A stretch of DNA of 64,000 bases from Evansella vedderi (lineage in GTDB: Bacteria > Bacillota > Bacilli > Bacillales > Salisediminibacteriaceae): positions 1 through 64,000 of the forward strand of contig NZ_JAUSUG010000017.1 of the NCBI RefSeq assembly GCF_030813435.1, read 5' to 3'. The notes beneath the pieces are model-generated. The model was not told the DNA's origin and ran no database searches. It worked only from the letters and a program-made list of their open reading frames with translations. Of this stretch, positions 27,411 through 36,108 are shown one piece after another. The position numbers and the translations under genes are program-made. The stretch's first letter is position 1; each line of letters begins with the position of its first letter.

Positions 27411-28760
27411 ATGAATTTAGGGTTAAGTAAATTTTTAAGTCCCTTCCGCGTTATAGTAATATCCTATATTGTTGCAATGTTCCTATTCAGTGTTCTTCTA
27501 TATTTACCTATTTCTTCTCAACCTGGAGTTACTGTTAGCTATTCAGAAGCACTGTTTACGTCTGTTAGTGCTGTTAGTGTTACAGGACTTACTGTAGTAA
27601 ATGTCTCAGAAACGTACAGTGGAATTGGCGTGATATTTCTAGCCTTAGCTATTCAATTAGGGGGCATAGGAATCATGACATTAGGAACATTTGTGTGGAT
27701 GGCTTTCGGGAGAAAAATTGTCCTTTCCCAGAGAATGCTTATTATGGTTGACCAGAATCAAATTGCCTTTTCGGGATTAGTCAATTTAATGCGTGGTATT
27801 TTATTCGTGGCCTTAGGAATTGAATTAATTGGTGCACTTATTTTGGGTACATATTATTTAAATTATTTCGATACAGTTGCAGAAGCCTACTACCAAGGAG
27901 CATTTGGTGCCTTATCTGCTTTTACTAACGCAGGTTTTGATGTTACAGGTGCTTCATTAATACCCTTTGCGGATGACTACTTTGTTCAATTGGTAAATAT
28001 ATTACTTATATTTGCTGGAGCTATTGGGTTTCCTGTCTTAATTGAAATAAGGGAATATTTTAAGTCTAAGGATCGTAGCTTCCGCTTCAGCTTATTTACG
28101 AAAATTGCCGTTTCTACTTATTTTATTGTTTTTGTTATTGGAGTTATTGGACTGTGGCTTATGGAACGTAATGCCTACTATGAGGGACTAAGCTGGCATC
28201 AACAGCTGTTTTTCTCATTATTCAATTCAGCAACAGCTCGAAGTGGTGGACTAGCTACGATGGATGTATCTGAATTAACATTAGCTAGCCTTCTATTTAT
28301 TTCTGCTCTTATGATCATTGGGGCCAGTCCTTCCAGTGTAGGAGGAGGGATTCGGACCACGACACTAGCAGTTATGTTTTTAACCATTAAGAGCTTTGCT
28401 ATGGGACGTCGTGATGTGAAAGCCTTTGGTCGGGAAATTCATCAGGAAGATCGTCAAAAAGCATTTATAGTTCTATCAGTATTTGTTGTAGGGTTGTTTC
28501 TAGCAATTGTATTGGTAAGTGCTTTTGAACATAGTAGTGAGATTGAATTAATGGCTATTATCTTTGAGGTAAGTTCGGCCTTTGGAACTTGCGGTCTTTC
28601 TATGGGGATTACTCCATACTTAACACTTCCAAGCCAAATAACATTAATGGTATTAATGTTAATAGGACGTGTAGGTCTTATAGCCTTTTTATTCTCCATT
28701 CGAGGTCGTGAAAAAACTAGTCATTACAAATATCCGACAGAAAGAATAATTATCGGTTAA
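27411..28760 (+). CDS. TrkH/KtrB-type potassium transporter membrane subunit
   Basis: A 449-aa integral membrane protein of the Ktr/Trk family, the ion-conducting part of a K+ uptake system that normally pairs with a cytosolic RCK subunit (KtrA or KtrC). Four pore-loop filters with central glycines are visible: SVTGLTVV, TNAGFDV, ARSGGLATM and GTCGLSMG. Eight transmembrane helices are expected. A TATACT -10 lies about 40 bases upstream and GGAGG precedes the ATG. No RCK gene is adjacent, so the partner must be elsewhere. B. subtilis has no such gene at this position. Confidence 0.92.
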   Translation: MNLGLSKFLSPFRVIVISYIVAMFLFSVLLYLPISSQPGVTVSYSEALFTSVSAVSVTGLTVVNVSETYSGIGVIFLALAIQLGGIGIMTLGTFVWMAFGRKIVLSQRMLIMVDQNQIAFSGLVNLMRGILFVALGIELIGALILGTYYLNYFDTVAEAYYQGAFGALSAFTNAGFDVTGASLIPFADDYFVQLVNILLIFAGAIGFPVLIEIREYFKSKDRSFRFSLFTKIAVSTYFIVFVIGVIGLWLMERNAYYEGLSWHQQLFFSLFNSATARSGGLATMDVSELTLASLLFISALMIIGASPSSVGGGIRTTTLAVMFLTIKSFAMGRRDVKAFGREIHQEDRQKAFIVLSVFVVGLFLAIVLVSAFEHSSEIELMAIIFEVSSAFGTCGLSMGITPYLTLPSQITLMVLMLIGRVGLIAFLFSIRGREKTSHYKYPTERIIIG

Positions 28761-28830
28761 TTCACAAAAAGATATAGCAGTAAAATTGTGGCAGACTTGT
28801 GAACTTTTGTGCATCTTAATAATTCCTCTC

Positions 28831-28872
28831 AATAAGAAGTACTCTTACTTGTCATGAGAGTGCTTCTTACAA
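28831..28872 (+). terminator. Probable terminator after the K+ transporter
   Basis: AAGAAGTACTCT pairs with AGAGTGCTTCTT around an 11-base loop, but no clear T-run follows, so efficiency is uncertain. Confidence 0.6.
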
Positions 28873-28970
28873 AGAATTTCGTACATTCACAATGAAAAAA
28901 AGTACAATTTTTAATCAGAAAATTTAGAAGAATGTGTCACAACAAACGTTTTTCTGTTAAAATAATAAGG

Positions 28971-28984
28971 TGTTATCGCTTTCT
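28971..28984 (+). promoter_or_regulatory. Weak cre-like sequence upstream of sdhC
   Basis: TGTTATCGCTTTCT matches the CcpA consensus at 12 of 14 positions and lies just after a possible -10 TAAAAT (28958-28963). The sdh operon is catabolite repressed in bacilli, but this match alone is weak. Confidence 0.3.
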
Positions 28985-29052
28985 TGACGGTGTGGTTGTT
29001 GAGGAGTAAAATGAAAATGTCACAGTTTAGTCAAACTTGTGTTTATTTCACT

Positions 29053-29097
29053 ATTTACAAATTGTAAATGAAGTATAATAGAGTCGGTAAAGGAGGT
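29053..29097 (+). promoter_or_regulatory. sdhCAB promoter with a dyad and a STAB-SD-like sequence
   Basis: A palindrome ATTTACAA-A-TTGTAAAT (29053-29069) sits just upstream of -10 TATAAT (29074-29079). AAAGGAGGT follows at 29089-29097, within a few bases of the expected transcript start. No start codon lies at ribosome spacing behind it; the true sdhC start is 67 bases farther on with its own site. The palindrome is a candidate operator. Confidence 0.6.
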
Positions 29098-29163
29098 TCA
29101 TATAAAATAAAGTTTTCTGAAATACTACCAAATAAGATTAAATTAATTTAGGGGGAGAGTTTG

Positions 29164-29772
29164 ATGTCCACGAATCGAGAGTTTTTTTATCGAAAGTTAC
29201 ATTCCTTGCTGGGCGTTGTACCGCTAGGAGCCTTTTTAGTTGTCCATTTTATGATTAACTATCAGGCTGTACAAGGTCCTGAGGTATATAACCAGGCAAC
29301 ACAATTTATGGAAAGTTTACCATTTCTACTGGTAGCGGAATTTGTTCTCATTTATATTCCAATCATTTTCCATGGTATCTATGGCTTGTACATTGCTTTC
29401 CAAGCAAGGCACAATACGTCTACATACAGTTATTTGAGAAACTGGATGTTCCGACTGCAACGTACTACAGGGATCATTACGATCATTTTCGTTGCTTGGC
29501 ATGTATGGGATACTCGAATCCAAAAGGCACTAGGAGCCGAAGTGAACTATGATATGATGGCTGATATCGTTGCCAGTCCTATTGCCCTAATCCTTTATAT
29601 CATTGCTATTGTTGCAGCATCCTTCCACCTCGGGAATGGATTATGGTCTTTTGCAGTAACATGGGGTATCACAGTTTCACCACGTTCACAGCAAATTATG
29701 ACTTATATAGCAATGGGTGTTTTTGTAATCATGTCATTTATTGGAATTCGAGCAATCTTAGCATTTGTCTAG
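29164..29772 (+). CDS. sdhC: Succinate dehydrogenase cytochrome b558 subunit
   Basis: The 202-aa di-heme membrane anchor of complex II, passing electrons from the iron-sulfur subunit to menaquinone. Five transmembrane segments and conserved histidines (KLHSLLG, VVHFMINY, FHGIYGLY, AWHVWDT, FHLGNGLW) provide heme ligands. The start is ATG at 29164 after GGGGGAGAG; a TTG at 29161 would be too close. The length equals B. subtilis SdhC. First gene of sdhCAB. Confidence 0.95.
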   Translation: MSTNREFFYRKLHSLLGVVPLGAFLVVHFMINYQAVQGPEVYNQATQFMESLPFLLVAEFVLIYIPIIFHGIYGLYIAFQARHNTSTYSYLRNWMFRLQRTTGIITIIFVAWHVWDTRIQKALGAEVNYDMMADIVASPIALILYIIAIVAASFHLGNGLWSFAVTWGITVSPRSQQIMTYIAMGVFVIMSFIGIRAILAFV

Positions 29773-29794
29773 CCAAAAAGAAGGAGTGTTTTGA

Positions 29795-31561
29795 ATGAGC
29801 AAAGGTAAAGTAATCGTCGTAGGTGGCGGTTTAGCCGGTCTTATGGCGACCATAAAAGCAGCGGAAGCTGGAGTATCAGTAGATTTATTTTCCGTCGTAC
29901 CTGTTAAACGATCACACTCTGTTTGTGCGCAGGGCGGGATTAATGGTGCGTTAAATACAATGGGGGAAGGAGACTCTACTTGGGAGCATTTCGATGATTC
30001 CATATACGGGGGCGACTTCCTTGCTAACCAACCACCAGTAAAAGCAATGTGTGATGCAGCACCTGGAATCATCCACTTGATGGACCGTATGGGTGTAATG
30101 TTTAACCGTACTGGTGAAGGTTTATTAGCACTACGTCGTTTCGGTGGGACGCAGCATCATCGTACGGCATTTGCCGGTGCAACAACAGGGCAGCAATTAT
30201 TATATGCATTAGATGAGCAAGTTCGGCGCCATGAAGTTGCAGGACTAGTGACGAAATATGAGGGATGGGAGTTCCTGCACGCTGTATTAGACGATGATGG
30301 AGTTTGTCGTGGAATTACAGCACAGGATTTAAATACTTCTGAAATTAAGCCGTTCAGAGCAGACGCAGTTATTATGGCAACTGGTGGACCTGGAATCATT
30401 TTTGGAAAGTCCACTAACTCCATGATTAACACTGGTTATGCAGCCGCTGCTGTATATGAGCAAGGTGCATATTACGCTAACGGAGAATTCATCCAAATTC
30501 ACCCTACAGCTATTCCTGGAGATGACAAGCTTCGTCTTATGAGTGAATCAGCACGTGGTGAAGGTGGGCGTGTATGGACTTATAAGGATGGTAAGCCTTG
30601 GTATTTCTTAGAGGAAAAGTATCCTGCATACGGAAACCTAGTGCCTCGTGATATTGCAACTCGTGAAATATTCCACGTGTGTGTTGATTTGAAATTAGGA
30701 ATTAATGGGGAAAACATGGTTTATTTAGACCTTTCACATAAAGATCCTAAGGAGCTCGACATAAAGCTTGGAGGTATCATGGAAATCTATGAGAAATTCA
30801 TGGGTGATGATCCTCGGAAAGTGCCAATGAAAATATTCCCAGCTGTACACTACTCCATGGGTGGACTTTGGGTAGATTATAACCAAATGACTAATATTCC
30901 AGGATTATTCGCTGCTGGCGAGTGTGATTATTCACAGCACGGTGCAAACCGTTTAGGAGCTAACTCTTTATTGTCTGCTATTTACGGTGGGATGGTTGCA
31001 GGTCCAAAAGCTATTGAATATATTAATGGACTCGAAAAGTCCGCTGAGGATTTACCTTCCGATGTATTCGATGCACAAGTAACTAAGGATCAAGCGAAGT
31101 TTGATGAAATTCTTTCTATGAAAGGGGAAGAAAATGCATTTAAACTTCACCAAGAGCTAGGACAATGGATGACAGATAATGTAACGGTTGTTCGTGAAAA
31201 CAAACGTCTATTAGAAACGGATGAAAAAATCCAAGAATTATTAGAAAGATTTAAGAATATCAATATTGACGATACGGCAAAATGGAGTAATCAAAGTGCT
31301 GCATTCGTTCGTCAGTTAGAAGGTATGTTGAATCTTGCACGTGTTATTACTCTAGGGGCGTATAACCGTAATGAAAGTAGAGGAGCGCACTATAAGCCTG
31401 AATTCCCAGATCGAAATGATGAGGAATGGTTGAAAACAACAAAAGCGAAATTTAATCCAGCAAATAACGGACCAGATTTCGAATATGAAGATGTTGATAT
31501 TTCACTCATTAAGCCACGTAAACGTGACTACACTTCCAAAAAGAAAGCTGGTGAGAAATAA
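29795..31561 (+). CDS. sdhA: Succinate dehydrogenase flavoprotein subunit
   Basis: The 588-aa catalytic subunit oxidising succinate to fumarate. The FAD fold is VVGGGLAGLMATIKAAE (about 7-23), the histidine that binds FAD covalently is in KRSHSVCAQGG, and the active-site segments HPTAIPG and YSMGGLW are intact. AAGGAG precedes the ATG. Its stop codon overlaps the sdhB start by one base, implying coupled translation. Confidence 0.97.
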   Translation: MSKGKVIVVGGGLAGLMATIKAAEAGVSVDLFSVVPVKRSHSVCAQGGINGALNTMGEGDSTWEHFDDSIYGGDFLANQPPVKAMCDAAPGIIHLMDRMGVMFNRTGEGLLALRRFGGTQHHRTAFAGATTGQQLLYALDEQVRRHEVAGLVTKYEGWEFLHAVLDDDGVCRGITAQDLNTSEIKPFRADAVIMATGGPGIIFGKSTNSMINTGYAAAAVYEQGAYYANGEFIQIHPTAIPGDDKLRLMSESARGEGGRVWTYKDGKPWYFLEEKYPAYGNLVPRDIATREIFHVCVDLKLGINGENMVYLDLSHKDPKELDIKLGGIMEIYEKFMGDDPRKVPMKIFPAVHYSMGGLWVDYNQMTNIPGLFAAGECDYSQHGANRLGANSLLSAIYGGMVAGPKAIEYINGLEKSAEDLPSDVFDAQVTKDQAKFDEILSMKGEENAFKLHQELGQWMTDNVTVVRENKRLLETDEKIQELLERFKNINIDDTAKWSNQSAAFVRQLEGMLNLARVITLGAYNRNESRGAHYKPEFPDRNDEEWLKTTKAKFNPANNGPDFEYEDVDISLIKPRKRDYTSKKKAGEK

Positions 31562-32325
31562 TGAGCGAAAAAACGATTACACTTGAAATTACACGTCAAA
31601 AGGATCACGATACTGCACCTTACGTAGAGACGTTTAAAATTCCATATCGTGAAAATATGAATGTTATCTCAGCACTCATGGAAATTCGCCGAAATCCAGT
31701 TAATGCTAAAGGGGAAGAAACAACGGCTGTTGCTTGGGAATCTGTTTGTTTAGAAGAAGTATGTGGAGCATGTTCCATGGTAATCAACGGAAAACCTCGC
31801 CAGGCCTGTACGGCACTTATCGATCTTTTAGAGCAGCCAATCCGATTAAAACCAATGAATACTTTCCCTGTTGTAAGGGATTTAGTGGTTGATCGTCGTA
31901 GAATGTTTGATTCCCTGAAACGTGTTAAAGCATGGATTCCTATCGATGGGACCTATGATTTAGGGCCTGGACCTCGTATGCCTGAGGCAAAACGTCAATG
32001 GGCTTACGAGCTTTCTAAATGTATGACATGTGGTGTTTGCTTAGAGGCATGTCCTAACGTGAATAGTAAGTCAGAATTTATTGGACCTGCACCATTATCG
32101 CAAGTTCGATTATTCAATGCCCATCCAACAGGAGCAATGCATAAAGCTGAACGTCTCAGAACAATTATGGATGATGACGGTGGATTAACCAACTGTGGTA
32201 ACTCTCAAAACTGTGTACAAGCATGTCCTAAGGGGATTCCACTTACAACATCCATTGCAGCACTTAATCGTGATACTACATTGCAATCATTTAAAGATTT
32301 CTTTGGGAGTGACCAAAACGTATAA
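31561..32325 (+). CDS. sdhB: Succinate dehydrogenase iron-sulfur subunit
   Basis: The 254-aa subunit carrying three iron-sulfur clusters between the flavin and the hemes. Cysteine motifs are visible for each: CLEEVCGACSM with a later Cys in RQACTA ([2Fe-2S]), CMTCGVCLEACP ([4Fe-4S]), and CGNSQNCVQACPKG. It overlaps sdhA by one base (TAATG), and a terminator follows. Confidence 0.97.
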   Translation: MSEKTITLEITRQKDHDTAPYVETFKIPYRENMNVISALMEIRRNPVNAKGEETTAVAWESVCLEEVCGACSMVINGKPRQACTALIDLLEQPIRLKPMNTFPVVRDLVVDRRRMFDSLKRVKAWIPIDGTYDLGPGPRMPEAKRQWAYELSKCMTCGVCLEACPNVNSKSEFIGPAPLSQVRLFNAHPTGAMHKAERLRTIMDDDGGLTNCGNSQNCVQACPKGIPLTTSIAALNRDTTLQSFKDFFGSDQNV

Positions 32326-32346
32326 AATTATTATTCATCTTTTATG

Positions 32347-32373
32347 GAAAAGGGACTTCTGGTCCCTTTTTCT
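32347..32373 (+). terminator. sdhCAB terminator
   Basis: AAAGGGAC-TTCT-GGTCCCTTT hairpin followed by a T-rich tract. Confidence 0.9.
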
Positions 32374-32386
32374 TTCTAGATCCATA

Positions 32387-32404
32387 TGAATGAATAATCA
32401 TTCA
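32387..32404 (+). promoter_or_regulatory. FadR operator upstream of ysmA
   Basis: TGAATGAATAATCATTCA fits the FadR box TGAATGAMTANTCATTCA at every position. It lies 18 bases before the thioesterase start codon, so FadR would block transcription of the thioesterase gene or initiation there. Confidence 0.88.
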
Positions 32405-32422
32405 ATATAGGGGGTGGTTTTA

Positions 32423-32875
32423 GTGGCAAAACCGAATTATATAGAAGATTTTCAGAGATGGAAAGAATCCTTTAAATATAGTTATCCTGTTACGGTCAGG
32501 TTTTCAGAAACGGATGCTTTTGGGCACCTTAATAACACGGTATCCTTTGTTTACTTTGAACAAGCTAGAATCAACTTTTTTAAGGAAATAGGATTAGCAG
32601 AGGAGTGGTTTTCAAGGAAAGGTAAAACAATTCCTGTTACAGCAGATTTACAATGTGATTATTTACATCAAATTTATTTTGATGAGGAATTGCGAATATT
32701 TGTTAAGGTTGGAAAAATTGGTAATACATCTGTTGATCTCCATTACATGATACAAAACAAGAAAGGGGAAATTTGCATCACTGGACGGGGAAGGATGGTA
32801 CAAATTTCACAAGAAACAGGTAAACCGTTATCATGGAGCGAGCAATCCAAAAAAAGGCTTGAAAAATCCATGTAA
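32423..32875 (+). CDS. ysmA: Hotdog-fold acyl-CoA thioesterase YsmA
   Basis: A 150-aa 4-hydroxybenzoyl-CoA thioesterase-type protein; members hydrolyse acyl-CoA thioesters. The signature is VRFSETDAFGHLNNTVSFVYFEQAR (catalytic Asp in SETDAFGH), split here between residues about 27 and 51. The GTG at 32423 is chosen because TAGGGGGTGG lies at the right distance; an upstream in-frame GTG at 32414 is inside that site. A perfect FadR operator in front places it in the fatty acid degradation regulon, which agrees with a thioesterase role. The true substrate is unknown. Confidence 0.87.
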   Translation: MAKPNYIEDFQRWKESFKYSYPVTVRFSETDAFGHLNNTVSFVYFEQARINFFKEIGLAEEWFSRKGKTIPVTADLQCDYLHQIYFDEELRIFVKVGKIGNTSVDLHYMIQNKKGEICITGRGRMVQISQETGKPLSWSEQSKKRLEKSM

Positions 32876-32951
32876 ACAAAAAGTGTTCATAAAAACACTG
32901 AAAAATTAATATTTTTTAAAAAAATCCTTTCTTGCCTAGCTATGTTGAGTC

Positions 32952-32979
32952 ACAGGCTATCTTCTATGTACATAAGATA
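32952..32979 (+). promoter_or_regulatory. Sigma-K type promoter of gerE
   Basis: An AC (32952-32953) is followed after 17 bases by CATAAGATA (32971-32979), which fits the sigma-K -10 consensus CATANNNTA. gerE is a late mother-cell, sigma-K dependent gene in B. subtilis, so position and motif agree. Confidence 0.65.
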
Positions 32980-33042
32980 ATCATGACTAAATACTATCTA
33001 ATCATTTAGATGGAGCAGCCCATGCAAGAAAGGGTGAAACTA

Positions 33043-33267
33043 TTGAAAGAACATGAGTTCCGACCTAAGCCGCTTTTAACGAAACGGGAACGAGAAGTTT
33101 TCGAACTTCTTGTACAGGATAAGACTACGAAAGAAATTGCAGCACAATTATTCATAAGTGAAAAGACCGTTCGTAATCATATTTCGAACACGATGCAAAA
33201 GCTTGGAGTAAAGGGGCGCTCGCAAGCTGTCATCGAATTAGTAAGATTAGGGGAACTGAAGATTTGA
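33043..33267 (+). CDS. gerE: Spore germination/coat regulator GerE
   Basis: A 74-aa LuxR-type DNA-binding protein that activates and represses late mother-cell spore coat genes. It is essentially a single helix-turn-helix domain ([20 protein letters not shown] at about 12-31, then SEKTVRNHI). The start is TTG at 33043 after AAGGGTGA, giving exactly the B. subtilis length; the reading frame is open back to an ATG at 33010, which has no ribosome site. Sigma-K promoter candidate directly upstream; terminator downstream. Confidence 0.95.
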   Translation: MKEHEFRPKPLLTKREREVFELLVQDKTTKEIAAQLFISEKTVRNHISNTMQKLGVKGRSQAVIELVRLGELKI

Positions 33268-33322
33268 TGTATTACTAGCTTCATGACTATGAAGCTCGTT
33301 TTGCAGAGAAAATGGATTGCCT

Positions 33323-33358
33323 TGATCTCAGGATGTATTCCTGAGGTCATTTTTTTTA
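33323..33358 (+). terminator. gerE terminator
   Basis: TGATCTCAGGA pairs with TCCTGAGGTCA around five bases and ends in a run of Ts. Confidence 0.88.
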
Positions 33359-33376
33359 GCTCTAATTAACTTTAAT

Positions 33377-33411
33377 GTTGATTTTCGCTTCAGGTGCTCC
33401 CTTTAATCAAG
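33377..33411. repeat. Remnant of a family B repeat
   Basis: GTTGATTTTCGCTTCAG at the left and AATCAAG at the right match the ends of the copies at 22583 and 55335, with almost all of the interior missing. Confidence 0.4.
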
Positions 33412-33457
33412 CTGTTTATATCAAATACTGCCTTTAACAGAGCCTTTTTTGTTTTAT

Positions 33458-33486
33458 TTGATGAATTGTGGGACCTATGCTATAAT
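33458..33486 (+). promoter_or_regulatory. Sigma-A promoter of ptsHI
   Basis: -35 TTGATG (33458-33463) and an extended -10 TGC-TATAAT (hexamer 33481-33486) are 17 bases apart. The untranslated leader would be about 330 bases and includes the small ORF at 33587. Confidence 0.75.
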
Positions 33487-33586
33487 ACATTCAAATATAG
33501 TTCAGATAGGGCTAGTGTTTAAATAAACATCAAATAAATAAGATAAATAAATTCACCTTCAAAACGTGTTACTGATACGATCAGGC

Positions 33587-33685
33587 ATGAGTAATGTGGT
33601 GTATATGAAAGGACTTCCAATTATTTGGATGGTTTTCGTATGCAGCTTTTTACTCATGCTTTTTTTATTGTCAGTTTTTCAGTAA
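33587..33685 (+). CDS. Possible 32-aa membrane peptide in the ptsHI leader
   Basis: The ORF encodes MSNVVYMKGLPIIWMVFV followed by a strongly hydrophobic stretch ending SVFQ, i.e. one transmembrane helix. The ribosome site is poor (CAGG before the first ATG; GTGGTG before the internal Met7). It lies between the ptsH promoter and ptsH, so it would be translated from the same message if real. Confidence 0.35.
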   Translation: MSNVVYMKGLPIIWMVFVCSFLLMLFLLSVFQ

Positions 33686-33824
33686 CAATTTTTACTGGAA
33701 ATAAGGGTGAATGTCAAAGAAAATGGGTACAAATATAACGATTGTACAATTTTTTGAAAAGCTATAACCCATAGTAGCCCATTCTGAATTATTAAAAATT
33801 ATATTTTATTAAGGAGTGTTTTAG

Positions 33825-34088
33825 ATGGCAGAGAAAACATTTAAAATTACAGCAGAAACAGGAATTCATGCAAGACCAGCAACACAATTAGTAAACAAAG
33901 CAGGTCAGTATGAGTCTGAAATTACATTAGAGCACAAAGGGAAATCCGTTAATTTAAAATCTATTATGGGTGTTATGTCTTTAGGTGTTAGTCAAGGCGC
34001 AGAGGTTACAATTAAGGCGGAAGGTCCTGATGCTGATGAAGCAATGGCTGGAATTGAAGAAATCATGAAAGCAGGTCTTAGTGAGTAA
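33825..34088 (+). CDS. ptsH: Phosphocarrier protein HPr
   Basis: The 87-aa PTS phosphocarrier that relays phosphate from enzyme I to sugar-specific EIIA. The catalytic His15 is in TGIHARPAT and the regulatory Ser46 in [10 protein letters not shown], so it can act both in sugar transport and, as HPr(Ser-P), as CcpA cofactor. AAGGAG precedes the ATG. ptsI starts immediately after its stop. In B. subtilis ptsHI sits elsewhere (with ptsG), so the location next to gerE is a rearrangement. Confidence 0.97.
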   Translation: MAEKTFKITAETGIHARPATQLVNKAGQYESEITLEHKGKSVNLKSIMGVMSLGVSQGAEVTIKAEGPDADEAMAGIEEIMKAGLSE

Positions 34089-35807
34089 ATGTCTAAATTG
34101 TTAACTGGTATTGGAGCATCATCAGGAATTGCTATTGCGAAAAGCTTTAAAATAGAAACGCCTGATTTAACTGTTGAGAAAAAAAATATCGAGAATGCAG
34201 AAGAAGAAATTGCTGTATTTAACAAAGCGTTAGAAGCTTCTATTGGAGAGCTTGAGGTAATCCGAGAGAAGACGAAACAGGACCTTGGTGAAGAACATGC
34301 GGAAATTTTTTCTGCTCATATTCTCGTGTTAAATGATCCAGAGCTTGTGGATACTATTCGCCAAAAGGTGAAAGATGAGAAAGTGAATGCAGCCTTTGCT
34401 TTAAAAGAAGTTGCTGATCAATTTGTGTCCATGTTTGAATCGATGGATAATGAGTATATGAAGGAACGCGCTGCTGATATTCGTGATGTTTCTCAGCGTG
34501 TGTTGGCACATGTATTAGGTAAGCCTATTGTATCCTTAGCTGAAATCAATGAAGAAGTTGTCCTTATAGCAGAGGACTTAACTCCTTCTGAGACTGCTCA
34601 GCTTAATAAAAAATATGTTAAAGGTTTCGTCACTGATATAGGAGGACGTACTTCCCACTCAGCAATAATGGCCCGTTCTATGGAAATACCAGCCGTTGTA
34701 GGTACAAAATCCATTACAGACGAAGCGGAAAAAGACATATTTGTTATCGTAGATGGAATTGATGGTAAGGTCATCCTCAATCCAACTGATGAGGAATTAC
34801 AACAATATCGTACTAAGCAGGAACAATATGAAGAGCAGAAGAAAGAATGGGCAAAGCTTGTGAATGAACCATCTAGTACAATGGATGGGCATCAGGTTGA
34901 ATTAGCTGCAAACATTGGTACCCCAAATGACCTAGATGGTGTAAAAAACAATGGTGCAGAAGGAGTCGGCCTTTACCGTACAGAATTCCTTTACATGGGC
35001 AGGGACGAGCTCCCTAACGAAGAAGAGCAATTTCAAGCCTATAAGAAAGTCGTAGAGGAAATGAATGGAAAGCCAGTTGTTATCCGTACTTTAGATATTG
35101 GTGGAGATAAGGAATTACCTTACTTAGATCTGCCAAAAGAAATGAATCCATTCCTAGGTTTCCGTGCTATCCGTTTATGCCTTGAAAAGGATGACATGTT
35201 CCGAACCCAGTTGAGGGCTTTACTGAGGGCGAGTGCATTCGGTAATTTAAAGATTATGTTCCCGATGATTGCGACTCTCGATGAATTTCGTCAAGGAAAG
35301 CAAATGTTGGAGGAAGAAAGAGGAGCCCTTCTTGAAAAAGGAGTAGACGTGAGTCGAGACATTGAAATTGGAATTATGGTAGAGATTCCATCTACAGCAG
35401 TAATGGCTCCGCAATTTGCAAAAGAAGTGGATTTCTTCAGTATCGGTACAAACGATCTGATCCAGTACACGATGGCAGCAGATCGTATGAACGAACAAGT
35501 TTCTTATTTGTACCAACCATATAATCCAGCTATTTTAAGGCTTGTGAAAATGGTTATTGATGCTTCCCATCAGGAAGGTAAATGGACTGGAATGTGCGGA
35601 GAAATGGCAGGAGATCCTATCGCTATTCCGTTATTATTAGGTTTAGGATTAGATGAATTCAGTATGAGTGCCACTTCCATTTTACCAGCACGAAGTCAGC
35701 TTTCCAAATTAACAAAGGAAGAAGCTGAAAAGGCAGTAGAAAAAGCATTGCAGATGAATACTGCACAAGAAGTAAAAGACTATGTGGAAAAAACCTTTTT
35801 AAATTAG
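34089..35807 (+). CDS. ptsI: PTS enzyme I (phosphoenolpyruvate-protein phosphotransferase)
   Basis: A 572-aa enzyme that takes phosphate from phosphoenolpyruvate and passes it to HPr. The N-terminal domain contains the phosphohistidine motif [13 protein letters not shown] (H190); the C-terminal TIM-barrel has [28 protein letters not shown] and MCGEMAGDP. It begins at the base after the ptsH stop, indicating coupled translation. A terminator follows at 35863. Confidence 0.97.
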   Translation: MSKLLTGIGASSGIAIAKSFKIETPDLTVEKKNIENAEEEIAVFNKALEASIGELEVIREKTKQDLGEEHAEIFSAHILVLNDPELVDTIRQKVKDEKVNAAFALKEVADQFVSMFESMDNEYMKERAADIRDVSQRVLAHVLGKPIVSLAEINEEVVLIAEDLTPSETAQLNKKYVKGFVTDIGGRTSHSAIMARSMEIPAVVGTKSITDEAEKDIFVIVDGIDGKVILNPTDEELQQYRTKQEQYEEQKKEWAKLVNEPSSTMDGHQVELAANIGTPNDLDGVKNNGAEGVGLYRTEFLYMGRDELPNEEEQFQAYKKVVEEMNGKPVVIRTLDIGGDKELPYLDLPKEMNPFLGFRAIRLCLEKDDMFRTQLRALLRASAFGNLKIMFPMIATLDEFRQGKQMLEEERGALLEKGVDVSRDIEIGIMVEIPSTAVMAPQFAKEVDFFSIGTNDLIQYTMAADRMNEQVSYLYQPYNPAILRLVKMVIDASHQEGKWTGMCGEMAGDPIAIPLLLGLGLDEFSMSATSILPARSQLSKLTKEEAEKAVEKALQMNTAQEVKDYVEKTFLN

Positions 35808-35862
35808 GCTGTTTTCGTAAGCTTTATGCGAAAAGAAACTTAAATTAATATACGAGAAAATT

Positions 35863-35903
35863 GGCTGAACCATATAGGTTATAATAGGTTCAGCCCTTTT
35901 TTA
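35863..35903 (+). terminator. ptsHI terminator
   Basis: GGCTGAACC (35863-35871) and GGTTCAGCC (35887-35895) form a perfect stem followed by a T-run. The remaining 200 bases before the MarR gene show a possible promoter TTGTCA-N18-TATAAA (35931-35960) but nothing firmer. Confidence 0.9.
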
Positions 35904-36108
35904 TAATTTTATCTGTAGTGAAAATAAGTATTGTCAGTTATAGTAATTAAGTAATATAAATTTATCCGACAAAGCTTTTATAATATAAGTTATAATAATG
36001 TTTAATAACCACTTTGACATATGACACAGAAACACTTGAAATTAAAGATAAAAACTAGCAAAATAAGAGTAATTACATTGTTTCGTAAACCGAAAGGAGG
36101 TTATTAAT

